This document shows, piece by piece, positions 51,762-60,015 of a stretch of 64,000 bases of DNA (positions are counted from its first letter, which is position 1; each line of letters opens with the position of its first letter). The DNA comes from Pseudonocardia sp. MH-G8 (GTDB taxonomy: Bacteria > Actinomycetota > Actinomycetes > Mycobacteriales > Pseudonocardiaceae), in NCBI RefSeq assembly GCF_002262885.1, contig NZ_NKYF01000031.1, positions 57,527 through 121,526 of the forward strand. The letters run 5' to 3'. The notes below the pieces were generated by a model. That model was not told where the DNA came from, ran no database searches, and worked only from the letters and a program-made list of their open reading frames with translations. The translations under genes were made by a program, and so were the position numbers.

Positions 51762-52603
51762 GCGTCCTGCTCCCCACGGTGGATCTGCGCTTCGATCTCG
51801 TCCGGCGGCGCCCCGAGGTACGCCTCGACCACGCGCGGATCACCGCGCACCTCGTCGGGCGTGCCCTCCACCAGCACCTCACCCTGCACGAGCACGAGCA
51901 CGCGGTCGCACAGCGTGAAGATGAACTTGGTGTCGTGCTCGATCACCACGACCGAGACCCCGAGGTCCCGGATCGCGAAGATCAGCTGCCGGGTCGCCTC
52001 GGTCTCCTGGGCGTTCATGCCCGCGGTCGGCTCGTCGAGCAGCAGCACCGCCGGGTCGGTGGCCAGCGCCCTCGCGATCTCGAGCCGGCGCTGGTCGCCG
52101 TAGGGCAGGTTGCGGGCCAGCTCGTCGGCGAAGCGGGGCAACCCGACGAAGGCCAGCAGCTCCGCGGTGCGCTCGGCGGCCTCGGCCTCGCTGCGGCGGA
52201 ACCGCGGCCCGTGCAGCAACGAGGACAGCGGGCTCTGCTTCATCCGCACGTGCCGCCCGACCAGCACGTTCTCCTCCGCCGTCATGCTGGGGAAGAGCCG
52301 GATGTTCTGGAACGTGCGCGCCACCCCCTGCTCGGTGACCCGCGCCGGGTCCTGCGGCAGCGCCCTGCCGCGCAGCGCCACGGTGCCCGCGGTGGGCGAG
52401 TACAGCCCGGTGAGGCAGTTGAACAGGGTGGTCTTGCCGGCACCGTTCGGGCCGATGAGACCGATGATCTCGCCCTCGGTCAGCCCGAAGGAGACGTCGT
52501 TCAGCGCGGTGAGGCCACCGAACTGCATGGTGACCCCGGTGGCCTCGAGGACCGGCGCGCCCCTGCCGACGGTGGCGGGCGCGGTCTGCGGGAGCTCCGT
52601 CAT
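51758..52603 (-). CDS. livG: branched-chain amino acid ABC transporter ATPase LivG (cluster 2)
   Basis: 281 residues from ATG 52603, which overlaps the stop of livM by one base. Walker A GPNGAGKTT, VARTFQNIRLFPSMTAEENVLVG (LivG), LPYGDQRRLEIARAL as a signature variant, VLLLDEPTAGMN, VIEHDTKFIF. Confidence 0.93.
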   Translation of the reverse strand: MTELPQTAPATVGRGAPVLEATGVTMQFGGLTALNDVSFGLTEGEIIGLIGPNGAGKTTLFNCLTGLYSPTAGTVALRGRALPQDPARVTEQGVARTFQNIRLFPSMTAEENVLVGRHVRMKQSPLSSLLHGPRFRRSEAEAAERTAELLAFVGLPRFADELARNLPYGDQRRLEIARALATDPAVLLLDEPTAGMNAQETEATRQLIFAIRDLGVSVVVIEHDTKFIFTLCDRVLVLVQGEVLVEGTPDEVRGDPRVVEAYLGAPPDEIEAQIHRGEQDA

Positions 52604-54384
52604 CACTGCCCCGCCTTCCCGGTCGATGCGGTGGGTAGCGGCGGTGGTTCGTCCAGGCTCTCCGGAGCGAGCTCGGCGCGCCGGTGCCGGTCGGGCACGA
52701 GGCCCTGCGGCCGGAACCGCATGATCAGGACGAGGGCGATGCCGAACAGCAGCAGCCGGTAGTCGGAGAACTCGCGCAGCTTCTCCGGCAGCACGAACAG
52801 GATCGACGCCCCGAGCACGGCACCCGGGATCGTGCCCATCCCGCCGAGGATCACCGCGGACAGCAGTGTGATCGACTCCAGGAACCGGAAGCTCTCGTAC
52901 GACACCGTGGCCGTCTTGTGCGCGAAGAACGCCCCGGCGAGCCCGGCCAGCATCGCGCCGATGAGGAACGCAAGGATCTTGATCGGCCCGGTGCGCACCC
53001 CCATCGCCCGTGCCGCGTCCTCGTCCTCGCGGATCGCGATCCACGCGCGTCCCAGCCGCGAGTTCTTCAGGTGGGCGAACACGAGCATCACGGCCGCGAC
53101 GATGAGCACGATCAGCACGTAGTAGAGGACGCCCGGGGGAAGCTCGAGAGCGCCGATGACGATCTCGTCGTTGAACGCCGTGCCGAAAAGCGACACCGGC
53201 GGGATGCCCGGGATGGCGTTGGAGCCACCGGTGAGCCCGCCGATGTTGTTCTGCGCGGTGCGCACGAAGATCTCGCCGAATGCGAGCGTGACGATCGCGA
53301 GGTAGTCGCCGCGCACCCGGAGCGTCGGCGAGCCGACAATCGCTCCGAAGATCCCCGCGATGACCGCCGAGATCACCATGACCAGCGGGAACGGCAACGC
53401 GATGCCGAACTGCGACGCGGTGGCCCCGGAGAGGTTCGCCGCGACGAAGGCCCCGATGCCGAGGAACGCGACGTAGCCGAGGTCCAGCAGGCCTGCGAGA
53501 CCGACGACGATGTTGAGCCCGATCGCCGTGGCCGCGTACACCCCGATGTTCGCCGCGACCGTCATCCAGTATTCGGTGCCTGCGCCCGTCAACGGCAGCA
53601 GCAGCGCGCACGCCAGCAGCACCAGCACGCTGAAACCGCGGTGCCGCTCCGAAGCGGCGGTGACCCAGCTCAGCAGCCCGGACGCGTGCAGCGCGGCGAG
53701 CAGCCCGCCCACCGCGCCGAGGAAGGACAGGAACACCGCGCCCGCGTAGACGTTGGCCGCGCTGCCCTGGCCGCCGCTGGTGAGCACGGCCGAGACCAGC
53801 AGCAGCAACAGGGCGAAGACGGCGAGCAGCAGCAGCCGCTCCACCCACGGGTTGAACTGCCGCTCCCACACGGGTACCGGTTCGACGCCATCCCCTCGCG
53901 CCCCGACGAGCAGCAGCACGCCGCCCACCAGCGCGACGAACGCGCCGAAGGCGAACGCGCCGTCGGCGGCGGTGACGGCGCCGAGCCCACCGCCCTCCGA
54001 AGTGATCCAGATGCCGTTGACCGCGCTGACGACCACGACGCCCCAGCCGATGCCGCGCAGCATGCGCGTGCGCCCCGGGACCTGCACGAGCGACAGCACG
54101 ATCGCCGCCACCCCGAACAGGAGCAGGTGCAGCCGGAACCCGGTGACGCCGAACGGCACCGTGAAGAACTCGAGCGTGGCCTGCGCGGGGTAGGCGCCCT
54201 CGTTCAGCACGAACGTGGCCCACGGCAGGTAGGTGCCGATCACCGTCAGGACGCCGCCCGCCACGCGCAGCGGTGTGGCGAGCCCGGCGAGCTTGGCGCT
54301 CCATCCCGACCGTTCGGCGGGCGCCGCGTGCCGTGCCTTGCGCGGGGCCGTGCCCGGCGCAGGTGTGCCTTGCGTCGCCGTCAT
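52603..54384 (-). CDS. livM: LivM permease with a long membrane N-terminal extension (cluster 2)
   Basis: 593 residues. The LivM core lies in the second half (GLNIVVGLAGLLDLGYVAFLGIGAF, VRGDYLAIVTLAFGEIFVR, GRAWIAIREDEDAARAMGV). The first ~270 residues add about seven membrane helices not found in an ordinary LivM of ~350 residues (for example LRVAGGVLTVIGTYLPW, LLLFGVAAIVLSLVQV, LLLLAVFALLLLLVSAVL). ATG overlaps the stop of livH (ATGA). Confidence 0.9.
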   Translation of the reverse strand: MTATQGTPAPGTAPRKARHAAPAERSGWSAKLAGLATPLRVAGGVLTVIGTYLPWATFVLNEGAYPAQATLEFFTVPFGVTGFRLHLLLFGVAAIVLSLVQVPGRTRMLRGIGWGVVVVSAVNGIWITSEGGGLGAVTAADGAFAFGAFVALVGGVLLLVGARGDGVEPVPVWERQFNPWVERLLLLAVFALLLLLVSAVLTSGGQGSAANVYAGAVFLSFLGAVGGLLAALHASGLLSWVTAASERHRGFSVLVLLACALLLPLTGAGTEYWMTVAANIGVYAATAIGLNIVVGLAGLLDLGYVAFLGIGAFVAANLSGATASQFGIALPFPLVMVISAVIAGIFGAIVGSPTLRVRGDYLAIVTLAFGEIFVRTAQNNIGGLTGGSNAIPGIPPVSLFGTAFNDEIVIGALELPPGVLYYVLIVLIVAAVMLVFAHLKNSRLGRAWIAIREDEDAARAMGVRTGPIKILAFLIGAMLAGLAGAFFAHKTATVSYESFRFLESITLLSAVILGGMGTIPGAVLGASILFVLPEKLREFSDYRLLLFGIALVLIMRFRPQGLVPDRHRRAELAPESLDEPPPLPTASTGKAGQ

Positions 54385-55310
54385 GCCCGTACCCTCTCCG
54401 TCTCGCCGAAGAAGCCCTGGGGCCGGAACACCAGCACCACGATGAGCACGACGAAGATCCACACGTAGTCGTAGGCGGTGCCGCCGGGCAGGTACTGGCC
54501 GCCGAGCGCCTTGACCAGCCCGATCACCAGCCCGCCCACGACCGCTCCGCGGATGCTCCCGATCCCGCCGAGCACGGCGGCCGTGAACGCGAAGATGCCG
54601 GTCTGGAACCCGATGTCGATGTTGATGAAGCCGAGGTCGGCCCCGTACAGGATGCCGGCGACCCCGGCGAGCGCACCGCCCAGCACGAACGTCAGGACGA
54701 TCACCCGGTCGGGGTTGATGCCCATCAGCCGCGCGACGTCACGGTCCTGCGCGGTGGCGCGCATCGCCCGTCCCATCCGGGACCGGTCGACGAACTGCTG
54801 CAGCCCGATGGCCAGCGCGAGCGACACGACGATGATGAGCACGCCCGTGTAGCGGATCGGCACGCCGTCACCGATCGGGACGATCCAGGTGCCCTCGATG
54901 AAGATCTTCGGGAACGGCAGCGCCGAGGTGGCACCCGGGTAGAACACCCGGACGGCCTCCTGCAGGGCCACGGACACGCCGAGAGCCGTGATCAGCGGCG
55001 CCAGCCGGGGAGCGTTGCGCAGTGGCCGGTAGGCGAAGCGCTCCATCAGGACGGCGATCGCGACGGACACGCCTGCCCCGCCGATCAGCAGCAGCGGCAG
55101 CGCGAGGTACCACTGCTGCGCCACGAACGTCGGCAGCAGGTAGGTGAACATCGCGAGCCCGCCGTACGCGCCGATCATGAAGATCTCGCCGTGGGCGAAG
55201 TTGATGAGTTGGATGATGCCGTAGACCATCGTGTAGCCCAGTGCGATGAGCCCGATCAGGGCTCCGAGCACCAGGCCGTTGACGATCTGGGACAACAGCG
55301 TGGACAGCAA
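54381..55310 (-). CDS. livH: branched-chain amino acid ABC transporter permease LivH (cluster 2)
   Basis: 309 residues from a TTG at 55310 with GGAGG 10 bp before. Signatures: LIALGYTMVYGIIQLINFAHGE, GRAMRATAQDRDVARLMGINP, TAAVLGGIGSIRGAVVGGL. Normal length, unlike its paralogue in cluster 1. It is separated from livK by a strong hairpin. Confidence 0.92.
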   Translation of the reverse strand: MLSTLLSQIVNGLVLGALIGLIALGYTMVYGIIQLINFAHGEIFMIGAYGGLAMFTYLLPTFVAQQWYLALPLLLIGGAGVSVAIAVLMERFAYRPLRNAPRLAPLITALGVSVALQEAVRVFYPGATSALPFPKIFIEGTWIVPIGDGVPIRYTGVLIIVVSLALAIGLQQFVDRSRMGRAMRATAQDRDVARLMGINPDRVIVLTFVLGGALAGVAGILYGADLGFINIDIGFQTGIFAFTAAVLGGIGSIRGAVVGGLVIGLVKALGGQYLPGGTAYDYVWIFVVLIVVLVFRPQGFFGETERVRA

Positions 55311-55331
55311 GTGGGTGGTCCCTCCACGTGC

Positions 55332-55362
55332 GCCGAGGGCGGGGGTTCACCCCGCCCTCGGC
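55332..55362 (-). terminator. intra-operon hairpin between livK and livH
   Basis: GCCGAGGGCGGGG (55332-55344), five-base loop, CCCCGCCCTCGGC (55350-55362): a perfect 13-bp stem in the 76-bp gap after livK and before livH. It has no T-run. In many ABC operons such a hairpin lets the binding protein be made in excess over the membrane parts, by partial termination or by protecting the upstream mRNA. Confidence 0.8.
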
Positions 55363-55386
55363 GTCTCGAGCCTCGATCGGTGGTGG

Positions 55387-56628
55387 TCAGCCCTCGAAGC
55401 TGCCGGTGGAGCCCTCGACGGGGACGAACTCCGCACCGTCGACGGTGTAGACGGTCAGCACCTTGTTGGTGGTGTCGCCGTACTCGTCGAACGCGACCGG
55501 GCCGGTGGCGCCCTCCAGGTCGGTGGCCTGAACCGCGGCCACGATGTCGGCCCGCCGGTCCTCGGAGTACTCGCCCTCGGACAGCGCGTTGGTCAGGGCG
55601 CCGATCATCACGTTGGTGGCGTCGTAGGTCAGGGCGCCGTAGGTGGCGAACGGCTCGGGGTAGCCGGCGGCCGCGTAGTCGGACACGAACTGCGCGGCGC
55701 TGGGCAGCGACTCCGCCGGGGCACCGATGGCGGTGGCGAGGTCACCGGGACGGCCACCGAGAGCGATGTACTGCGGGTCGTTCATGCCGTCCCCGCCCAT
55801 CAGCGGGATCTCCAGCCCGGCCTGGGCCAGCTGCGCCGAGAGCGGCCCGGACACCGGGTACTCCCCGCCGTAGTAGACCGCGTCCGGGTTCTGCGGACGG
55901 ATCGCGGTGATCACGCCGGAGAAGTCGGTGTCGCGCTCCCCGACCCGCTCCCGCGCCACGACCTGGCCGCCCAGCTCGGTGACCTGCTGCGCGAACTGCT
56001 CGGCGAGGTTGGCGCCGTAGGTCTTGCCGTCGTCGATGACGGCGATCCGCTGCTTGCCGGCCGTCTGCACGAGGTAGTTCGCGGCAAAGGGGCCCTGCAC
56101 GAGGTCCGTCGTGGCTGTGCGGAAGTACGTGTCGAACGGGCGCTGCGGCTCGGTGGCGAAGTTCTCACCCAGCGTCAGGGCCGGGCCGGTGTTCGCCGGC
56201 GAGATCGTCGTGATGTTGCGCTCGGCCAGGATCGGCTGCACCGTCTGGCCGGTGGAGGAGTTGAGCGTGCCGATCACGCCCACCACGTTGGGGTCGGAGG
56301 CGAGCAGCGTGGCCGCCTGCCCGGCGACCTGCGGCGTGGCCTGGTCGTCCTCGGCCTGCAGGCGCAACTCGTAGCCCGGCACCGCGCACGCCTCGTTGGC
56401 CTGGTTGATCGCGAGGTCCGCCGAGTTCTGCATGCCCACGCCGAAGGCGGAGAGTCCACCGGACAACGGCGCGATCATGCCGATGATCAGCGTGCCGCGA
56501 CTGGTGTCACACCCTCCTGCGGCTCCACCGCCGGCACCGGGCTCTTCTTCCCGATTGGTTCCGCACGCCGTGAGCCCGAGAGCTCCGGCGAGGATCGCGG
56601 CGGTGACGATCGTCCGCCTCCGAGTCAT
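55387..56628 (-). CDS. livK: branched-chain amino acid ABC substrate-binding lipoprotein LivK (cluster 2)
   Basis: 413 residues. Signal with lipobox LGLTACGTN, then Peripla_BP_6: GMIAPLSGGLSAFGVGMQNSA, DDQATPQVAGQAATLL, VIGTLNSSTGQTVQPIL, QRIAVIDDGKTYGANLA. First gene of the livKHMGF operon. Confidence 0.93.
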   Translation of the reverse strand: MTRRRTIVTAAILAGALGLTACGTNREEEPGAGGGAAGGCDTSRGTLIIGMIAPLSGGLSAFGVGMQNSADLAINQANEACAVPGYELRLQAEDDQATPQVAGQAATLLASDPNVVGVIGTLNSSTGQTVQPILAERNITTISPANTGPALTLGENFATEPQRPFDTYFRTATTDLVQGPFAANYLVQTAGKQRIAVIDDGKTYGANLAEQFAQQVTELGGQVVARERVGERDTDFSGVITAIRPQNPDAVYYGGEYPVSGPLSAQLAQAGLEIPLMGGDGMNDPQYIALGGRPGDLATAIGAPAESLPSAAQFVSDYAAAGYPEPFATYGALTYDATNVMIGALTNALSEGEYSEDRRADIVAAVQATDLEGATGPVAFDEYGDTTNKVLTVYTVDGAEFVPVEGSTGSFEG

Positions 56629-56815
56629 GCTGTTGTCCTTCCGTGCCGCGTCTCACGGGGGGTTCCCCCGTTCGCGCCCGAGCTGCTCCCGCCACTCGAG
56701 AGCGAGCGGAGATTAGGGGACGCCGGAGCGCGGCGTCACCACTGCTCGGATCTCCTTTACCGGAACGCAACCTGGGAGGTTGCTGCCGGCAACCGGAGGA
56801 ACACCCCGACGCGGC

Positions 56816-57448
56816 TCAGGACTTGGGCGCGGCGAGCCCGTCGACGATCGCCTCGGCGACCGCCTTCATCGTGGTCCGGCGGTCCATCGCGGTGCGCTGG
56901 ATCCAGCGGAAGGCCTCCGGCTCGGTCATCGTCTGCCGGGTCATGAGCAGGCCCTTCGCCCGGTCGACGACCTTGCGCGTCTCGAGCCGGTCGTTGAGGG
57001 AGGCGACCTCGTCCTCGAGCGCGCGCTTCTCCGCGAACCGCGACACGGCCAGCTCGATGGCCGGCACGAGCTCGTGGCGCGCGAACGGCTTGACGAGGTA
57101 GGCCATCGCCCCCGCGTCCCGCGCCTGCTCGATCAGGTCGCGCTGGCTGAACGCCGTGAGCATGACGACGGGCGCGATCTTCTCCTCGACGATCGAGCCC
57201 GCGGCCGCGATGCCGTCCATCTTGGGCATCTTGACGTCCATGATGACGAGGTCGGGACGCAGCTCCCGGGCGAGTGCGACGGCCTGCTCACCGTCGCCGG
57301 CCTCGCCCGCGATGACGTACCCCTCCTCGCTGAGCATCTCGGTGAGGTCGAGCCGGATCAGGGCCTCGTCCTCCACCACGAGCACGCGCAGGCCGGCGGC
57401 CGGTCGCGCCTCGTCCGCGGTCGTCTGCTCGGAAACCTGCTGTGCCAC
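56816..57448 (-). CDS. pdtaR: ANTAR-domain response regulator
   Basis: 210 residues. Receiver domain ~20-135 with acidic pocket (VVEDEA), phosphoacceptor Asp71 (VIMDVKMP), T (LTAFS) and K (LVKPF). C-terminal ANTAR domain (LNDRLETRKVVDRAKGLLM, FRWIQRTAMDRRTTMKAVAE), which binds dual RNA stem-loops and prevents termination. Closest to PdtaR of M. tuberculosis; its kinase PdtaS is not in this window. The GTG start has GGAG upstream. Confidence 0.93.
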   Translation of the reverse strand: MAQQVSEQTTADEARPAAGLRVLVVEDEALIRLDLTEMLSEEGYVIAGEAGDGEQAVALARELRPDLVIMDVKMPKMDGIAAAGSIVEEKIAPVVMLTAFSQRDLIEQARDAGAMAYLVKPFARHELVPAIELAVSRFAEKRALEDEVASLNDRLETRKVVDRAKGLLMTRQTMTEPEAFRWIQRTAMDRRTTMKAVAEAIVDGLAAPKS

Positions 57449-57577
57449 AGGAGTACTCCCTTGTCGGAGGTATTACGTGATCCATTCAGGGTACCGGCCC
57501 GTCGCCCGTGCCGATTGTGATCTCGGCGGTTCCCGGTGAGAGGCAGCGCACGTCCCGCCGCTATGCTGTCCGCGTCA

Positions 57578-57652
57578 GCCCCCGTAGCCCAATAGGCAGC
57601 AGGCAGCGCTCTCAAACAGCGTCCAGTGTGGGTTCGAATCCCACCGGGGGCA
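57578..57652 (+). tRNA. tRNA with anticodon CAA (Leu by codon), class I shape
   Basis: Acceptor GCCCCCG (57578-57584) pairs with CGGGGGC (57645-57651), discriminator A57652. D-stem GCC (57587-57589)/GGC (57602-57604) with a 12-nt loop containing GG. Anticodon stem GCGCT/AGCGT with loop CTCAAAC, so anticodon CAA at 57613-57615. Variable loop is only CCAGT (57623-57627). T-arm GTGGG-TTCGAAT-CCCAC. No CCA is encoded. CAA reads UUG (leucine), but bacterial tRNA-Leu normally has a long variable arm, which is absent here. A TATGCT -10-like box is at 57562-57567. Confidence 0.88.
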
Positions 57653-57657
57653 CACCT

Positions 57658-57674
57658 GGTGGCCCTGAGCCACC
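57658..57674 (+). terminator. short hairpin after the tRNA
   Basis: GGTGGC (57658-57663), CCTGA loop, GCCACC (57669-57674), starting 5 nt after the tRNA end. It may be the tRNA terminator or a processing signal. Confidence 0.5.
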
Positions 57675-57755
57675 CGCCGACGCTGCGACCGAGCGTTCCC
57701 CACTGGGTGCGGGCGGAGCGGCGAACTGTCGGTGCCGCACCGGACACTCTCCGGC

Positions 57756-58508
57756 ATGCACTCGCGGGAGACCGTCGACAGGGTTCTGGCATTGTGCCGC
57801 CCGGGGGTGACCACCCGCGAGTTGGCGAAGCTGACAGGCCTCCCCGAAAGCACCATCGCCCATTGGCGCCGCGGTGATCGACGCGGCCCTGGGGTCCGTA
57901 GCTCGAGACGATGCCCACGATGTGACGAAGGCACTCTCGTCGATTCTTATGCCTACCTCCTCGGCGCCTACCTCGGCGACGGCCACATCACCTGGCATCG
58001 ACGCGGCGTCCAGGCATTGTCGGTGTCCTGCGCGGACGACTGGCCGAAGATCATGGACGATGTCGAAGCGGCGATGCGCGAGGTGCTCGCCAGCTCGGTG
58101 TGCCGGGTCCGCCGCCCGGGCTGCATGGAGATCAAGGCGTACTCCACGCACTGGGTCTGCCTCTTCCCACAACACGGCCCGGGAAGGAAGCACACCCGCC
58201 CCATCACCCTGGAGCACTGGCAGCAGGAACTCGTGGAGCGCCACACCGCCGCGTTCCTGCGCGGCCTGTTCCACTCCGACGGCTGCCGGATCACCAACTG
58301 GGCCACGCGCACCGTGGACGGGCGCACCACGCGCCACGAGTACCCCCGCTGGTTCTTCTCCAACGAGTCGGCCGACATCCTGGGCCTCTGCAGCGCCGGG
58401 CTCGACCGGCTCGGGATCGCCCACCGCTTCCCGCGCTACAACACGATCTCGGTGGCCCGGAGGGAGGCGGTGGCCGCGCTCGACGAGGCCGTGGGGCCTA
58501 AGGCGTGA
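57756..58508 (+). CDS. HTH protein with two LAGLIDADG motifs (homing-endonuclease-like)
   Basis: 250 residues from the ATG at 57756 (an in-frame GTG is at 57732). Residues 15-40 form an HTH (TTRELAKLTGLPESTIAHWRRG), then a CPRC pair at 53-56 and two LAGLIDADG helices: YLLGAYLGDGHI (67-78, acid D75) and FLRGLFHSDGCRI (167-179, acid D175). Both catalytic acids are kept, which fits a monomeric double-motif endonuclease fold; the same fold also serves as a regulator (WhiA type). It starts about 100 bp after the unusual tRNA, on the same strand. Whether it cuts DNA, and whether it acts on that tRNA gene, is unknown. Confidence 0.75.
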   Translation: MHSRETVDRVLALCRPGVTTRELAKLTGLPESTIAHWRRGDRRGPGVRSSRRCPRCDEGTLVDSYAYLLGAYLGDGHITWHRRGVQALSVSCADDWPKIMDDVEAAMREVLASSVCRVRRPGCMEIKAYSTHWVCLFPQHGPGRKHTRPITLEHWQQELVERHTAAFLRGLFHSDGCRITNWATRTVDGRTTRHEYPRWFFSNESADILGLCSAGLDRLGIAHRFPRYNTISVARREAVAALDEAVGPKA

Positions 58509-58519
58509 GCAGCCCGGGA

Positions 58520-58978
58520 TCACGCGTCCGAGCCGGCCTGCGTCGACCCGTCGATCATGTTCGTCAGGTTGCCCAGCACCCGGCCCAGCAGCTCGTGCAG
58601 CGTCTCGATCTCCGCGGCCGAGAGGCCGGCGGTGGCCTCGCCGTTGGAGTGTCCGAGCAGCTCGAGCGCGCGCGGCAGGAGTTGCTCGGCGCGCGCGCTG
58701 GGGGTGATGCGGGTGGCGCGGTGGTCGCGCGGGTCCGGTGATCTCTCGACCAGACCGGCTCTGGACATGCGCTGCAGCAACGCCGCGGCGGTGGGCTGCT
58801 CGACGTGCGTGCGCCGGGCGAGCTCCGTCTGCGTGAGCGCCCCCTCCTCCGCCAGGCAGAGCAGCACCGGGACGTGCGCGACGCCGAGCCCCAGGGGGCG
58901 CAGTTGCGCGTCGGCGACGCGCATGAACGCACGGGCCGTCCGGGTGACGAAGTAGCCGGTGTCGCGGTCGATGTCCAT
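58520..58978 (-). CDS. MarR family transcriptional regulator
   Basis: 152 residues from ATG 58978. MarR winged helix (LTQTELARRTHVEQPTAAALLQRMSRAGLVERSPDPRDHRAT, including the D-x-R wing). It is divergent from an NmrA/quinone reductase-like gene and faces a palindrome at 58994-59009, so it most likely represses that gene and itself. Confidence 0.92.
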   Translation of the reverse strand: MDIDRDTGYFVTRTARAFMRVADAQLRPLGLGVAHVPVLLCLAEEGALTQTELARRTHVEQPTAAALLQRMSRAGLVERSPDPRDHRATRITPSARAEQLLPRALELLGHSNGEATAGLSAAEIETLHELLGRVLGNLTNMIDGSTQAGSDA

Positions 58979-58993
58979 CGTTGGTAGCTTCTC

Positions 58994-59009
58994 ACATAGC
59001 ATGCGATGT
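58994..59009. promoter_or_regulatory. candidate MarR operator
   Basis: ACATAGCATGCGATGT is a 16-bp palindrome with one mismatched pair, 15 bp upstream of the marR start and 30 bp upstream of the divergent reductase gene. AT content is high relative to its surroundings. Assigned by position and symmetry. Confidence 0.55.
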
Positions 59010-59039
59010 AATCGCCGTGACCCCCAGGGAGAAGCCCTC

Positions 59040-59915
59040 ATGATCCTCGTCACCGGAGCCACCGGACAGCTCGGCGGCGCCGTCGTGCGCCGGCTGCTGG
59101 AGCGCACCGACCCCGCGACGGTCTGCGCGCTCGTGCGCGACGGGACCAAGGCCACGGGCCTGGCCGCGCGCGGGGTCGCGGTACGGCTCGGCGACTACGA
59201 CGACGTCGCCGCCCTCGACCGGGCGATGGCCGGCGTCCATCGCGTCCTGCTCGTCGCGGGCAACGAGCCCGACCGCCGCGTGCAGCAGCACCAGAACGTC
59301 ATCGACGCCGCTCGGCGTGCCGGCGTCGAGCTGATCGGGTTCGCCGGCCGGACCCTGCGCGACATCCGGGCGTCGGAGAACACGCTCATGGGCGACTACT
59401 TCGAGACCGAGAACCGCATCCGCGCCAGCGGCCTGCCCCACGTGCTCTTCCGCAACGCCCTGTACCTCGACACCGTCCCGGCCTACGTCGGCGGCGCACG
59501 GGTGTTCGAGACCGGGATCCGGTTGCCGGCAGGCGAGGGCAAGGTCGCCTTCGCGCTGCGCAGCGAGATGGGCGAGGCCCTCGCCAACGCCATGATCGAC
59601 CACGAGATCGACCACGACGGCGCCGAGCGCACCCACGTCGTCGCCGCGCCCCGCGCCCACACCTTCGACGACGTGGCGGCCGCGCTCACCGAGGTGTCGG
59701 GCACCGCCGTGCGCTACACGCGGATCTCCGACGACGAGTACGTCGAGGACGCCGTGCGGGCCGGGCTGCCGGAGCACCTCGCCCGCCGGTTCCTCGGCTT
59801 CTACTCCGACATCCGGGACGACCAGCTCGGCCGGACGAGCTCCGACCTGGAGGCCCTGCTGGGCCGTGAGCCGGCCACCCTTCAGCAAGGACTGCGGGAG
59901 GTCTTCGCGCTCTGA
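59040..59915 (+). CDS. NmrA-type NAD(P)-dependent oxidoreductase (QorB-like)
   Basis: 291 residues. Rossmann motif VTGATGQLGGAVVRRLL (G-x-x-G-x-x-G), LGDYDDVAALDRAMAGVHRVLLV, then an NmrA/HSCARG-type body; similar proteins are NADPH:quinone reductases of the QOR2 type. AGGGAG lies before the ATG. The neighbouring MarR gene with an operator between suggests induction by quinones or other electrophiles. Confidence 0.87.
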   Translation: MILVTGATGQLGGAVVRRLLERTDPATVCALVRDGTKATGLAARGVAVRLGDYDDVAALDRAMAGVHRVLLVAGNEPDRRVQQHQNVIDAARRAGVELIGFAGRTLRDIRASENTLMGDYFETENRIRASGLPHVLFRNALYLDTVPAYVGGARVFETGIRLPAGEGKVAFALRSEMGEALANAMIDHEIDHDGAERTHVVAAPRAHTFDDVAAALTEVSGTAVRYTRISDDEYVEDAVRAGLPEHLARRFLGFYSDIRDDQLGRTSSDLEALLGREPATLQQGLREVFAL

Positions 59916-60015
59916 GCAGCGCGGAGTGGCGCCGCGCACGGTCGGGGCATGAACGCGACGGTCCCCGCGTTGGGGCAAGTGATTGCACACGCAACAACTG
60001 GAGGCAGGGATCGCC

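Noticed and set aside
55332..55362. Riboswitch between livK and livH
   Set aside because: It is a simple perfect hairpin of 31 nt with no multi-helix aptamer around it; treated as an intra-operon terminator or stabiliser.
57578..58508. Integrative element inserted at the tRNA
   Set aside because: No integrase, no duplicated tRNA 3' end and no cargo genes were seen; only the LAGLIDADG gene accompanies the tRNA.
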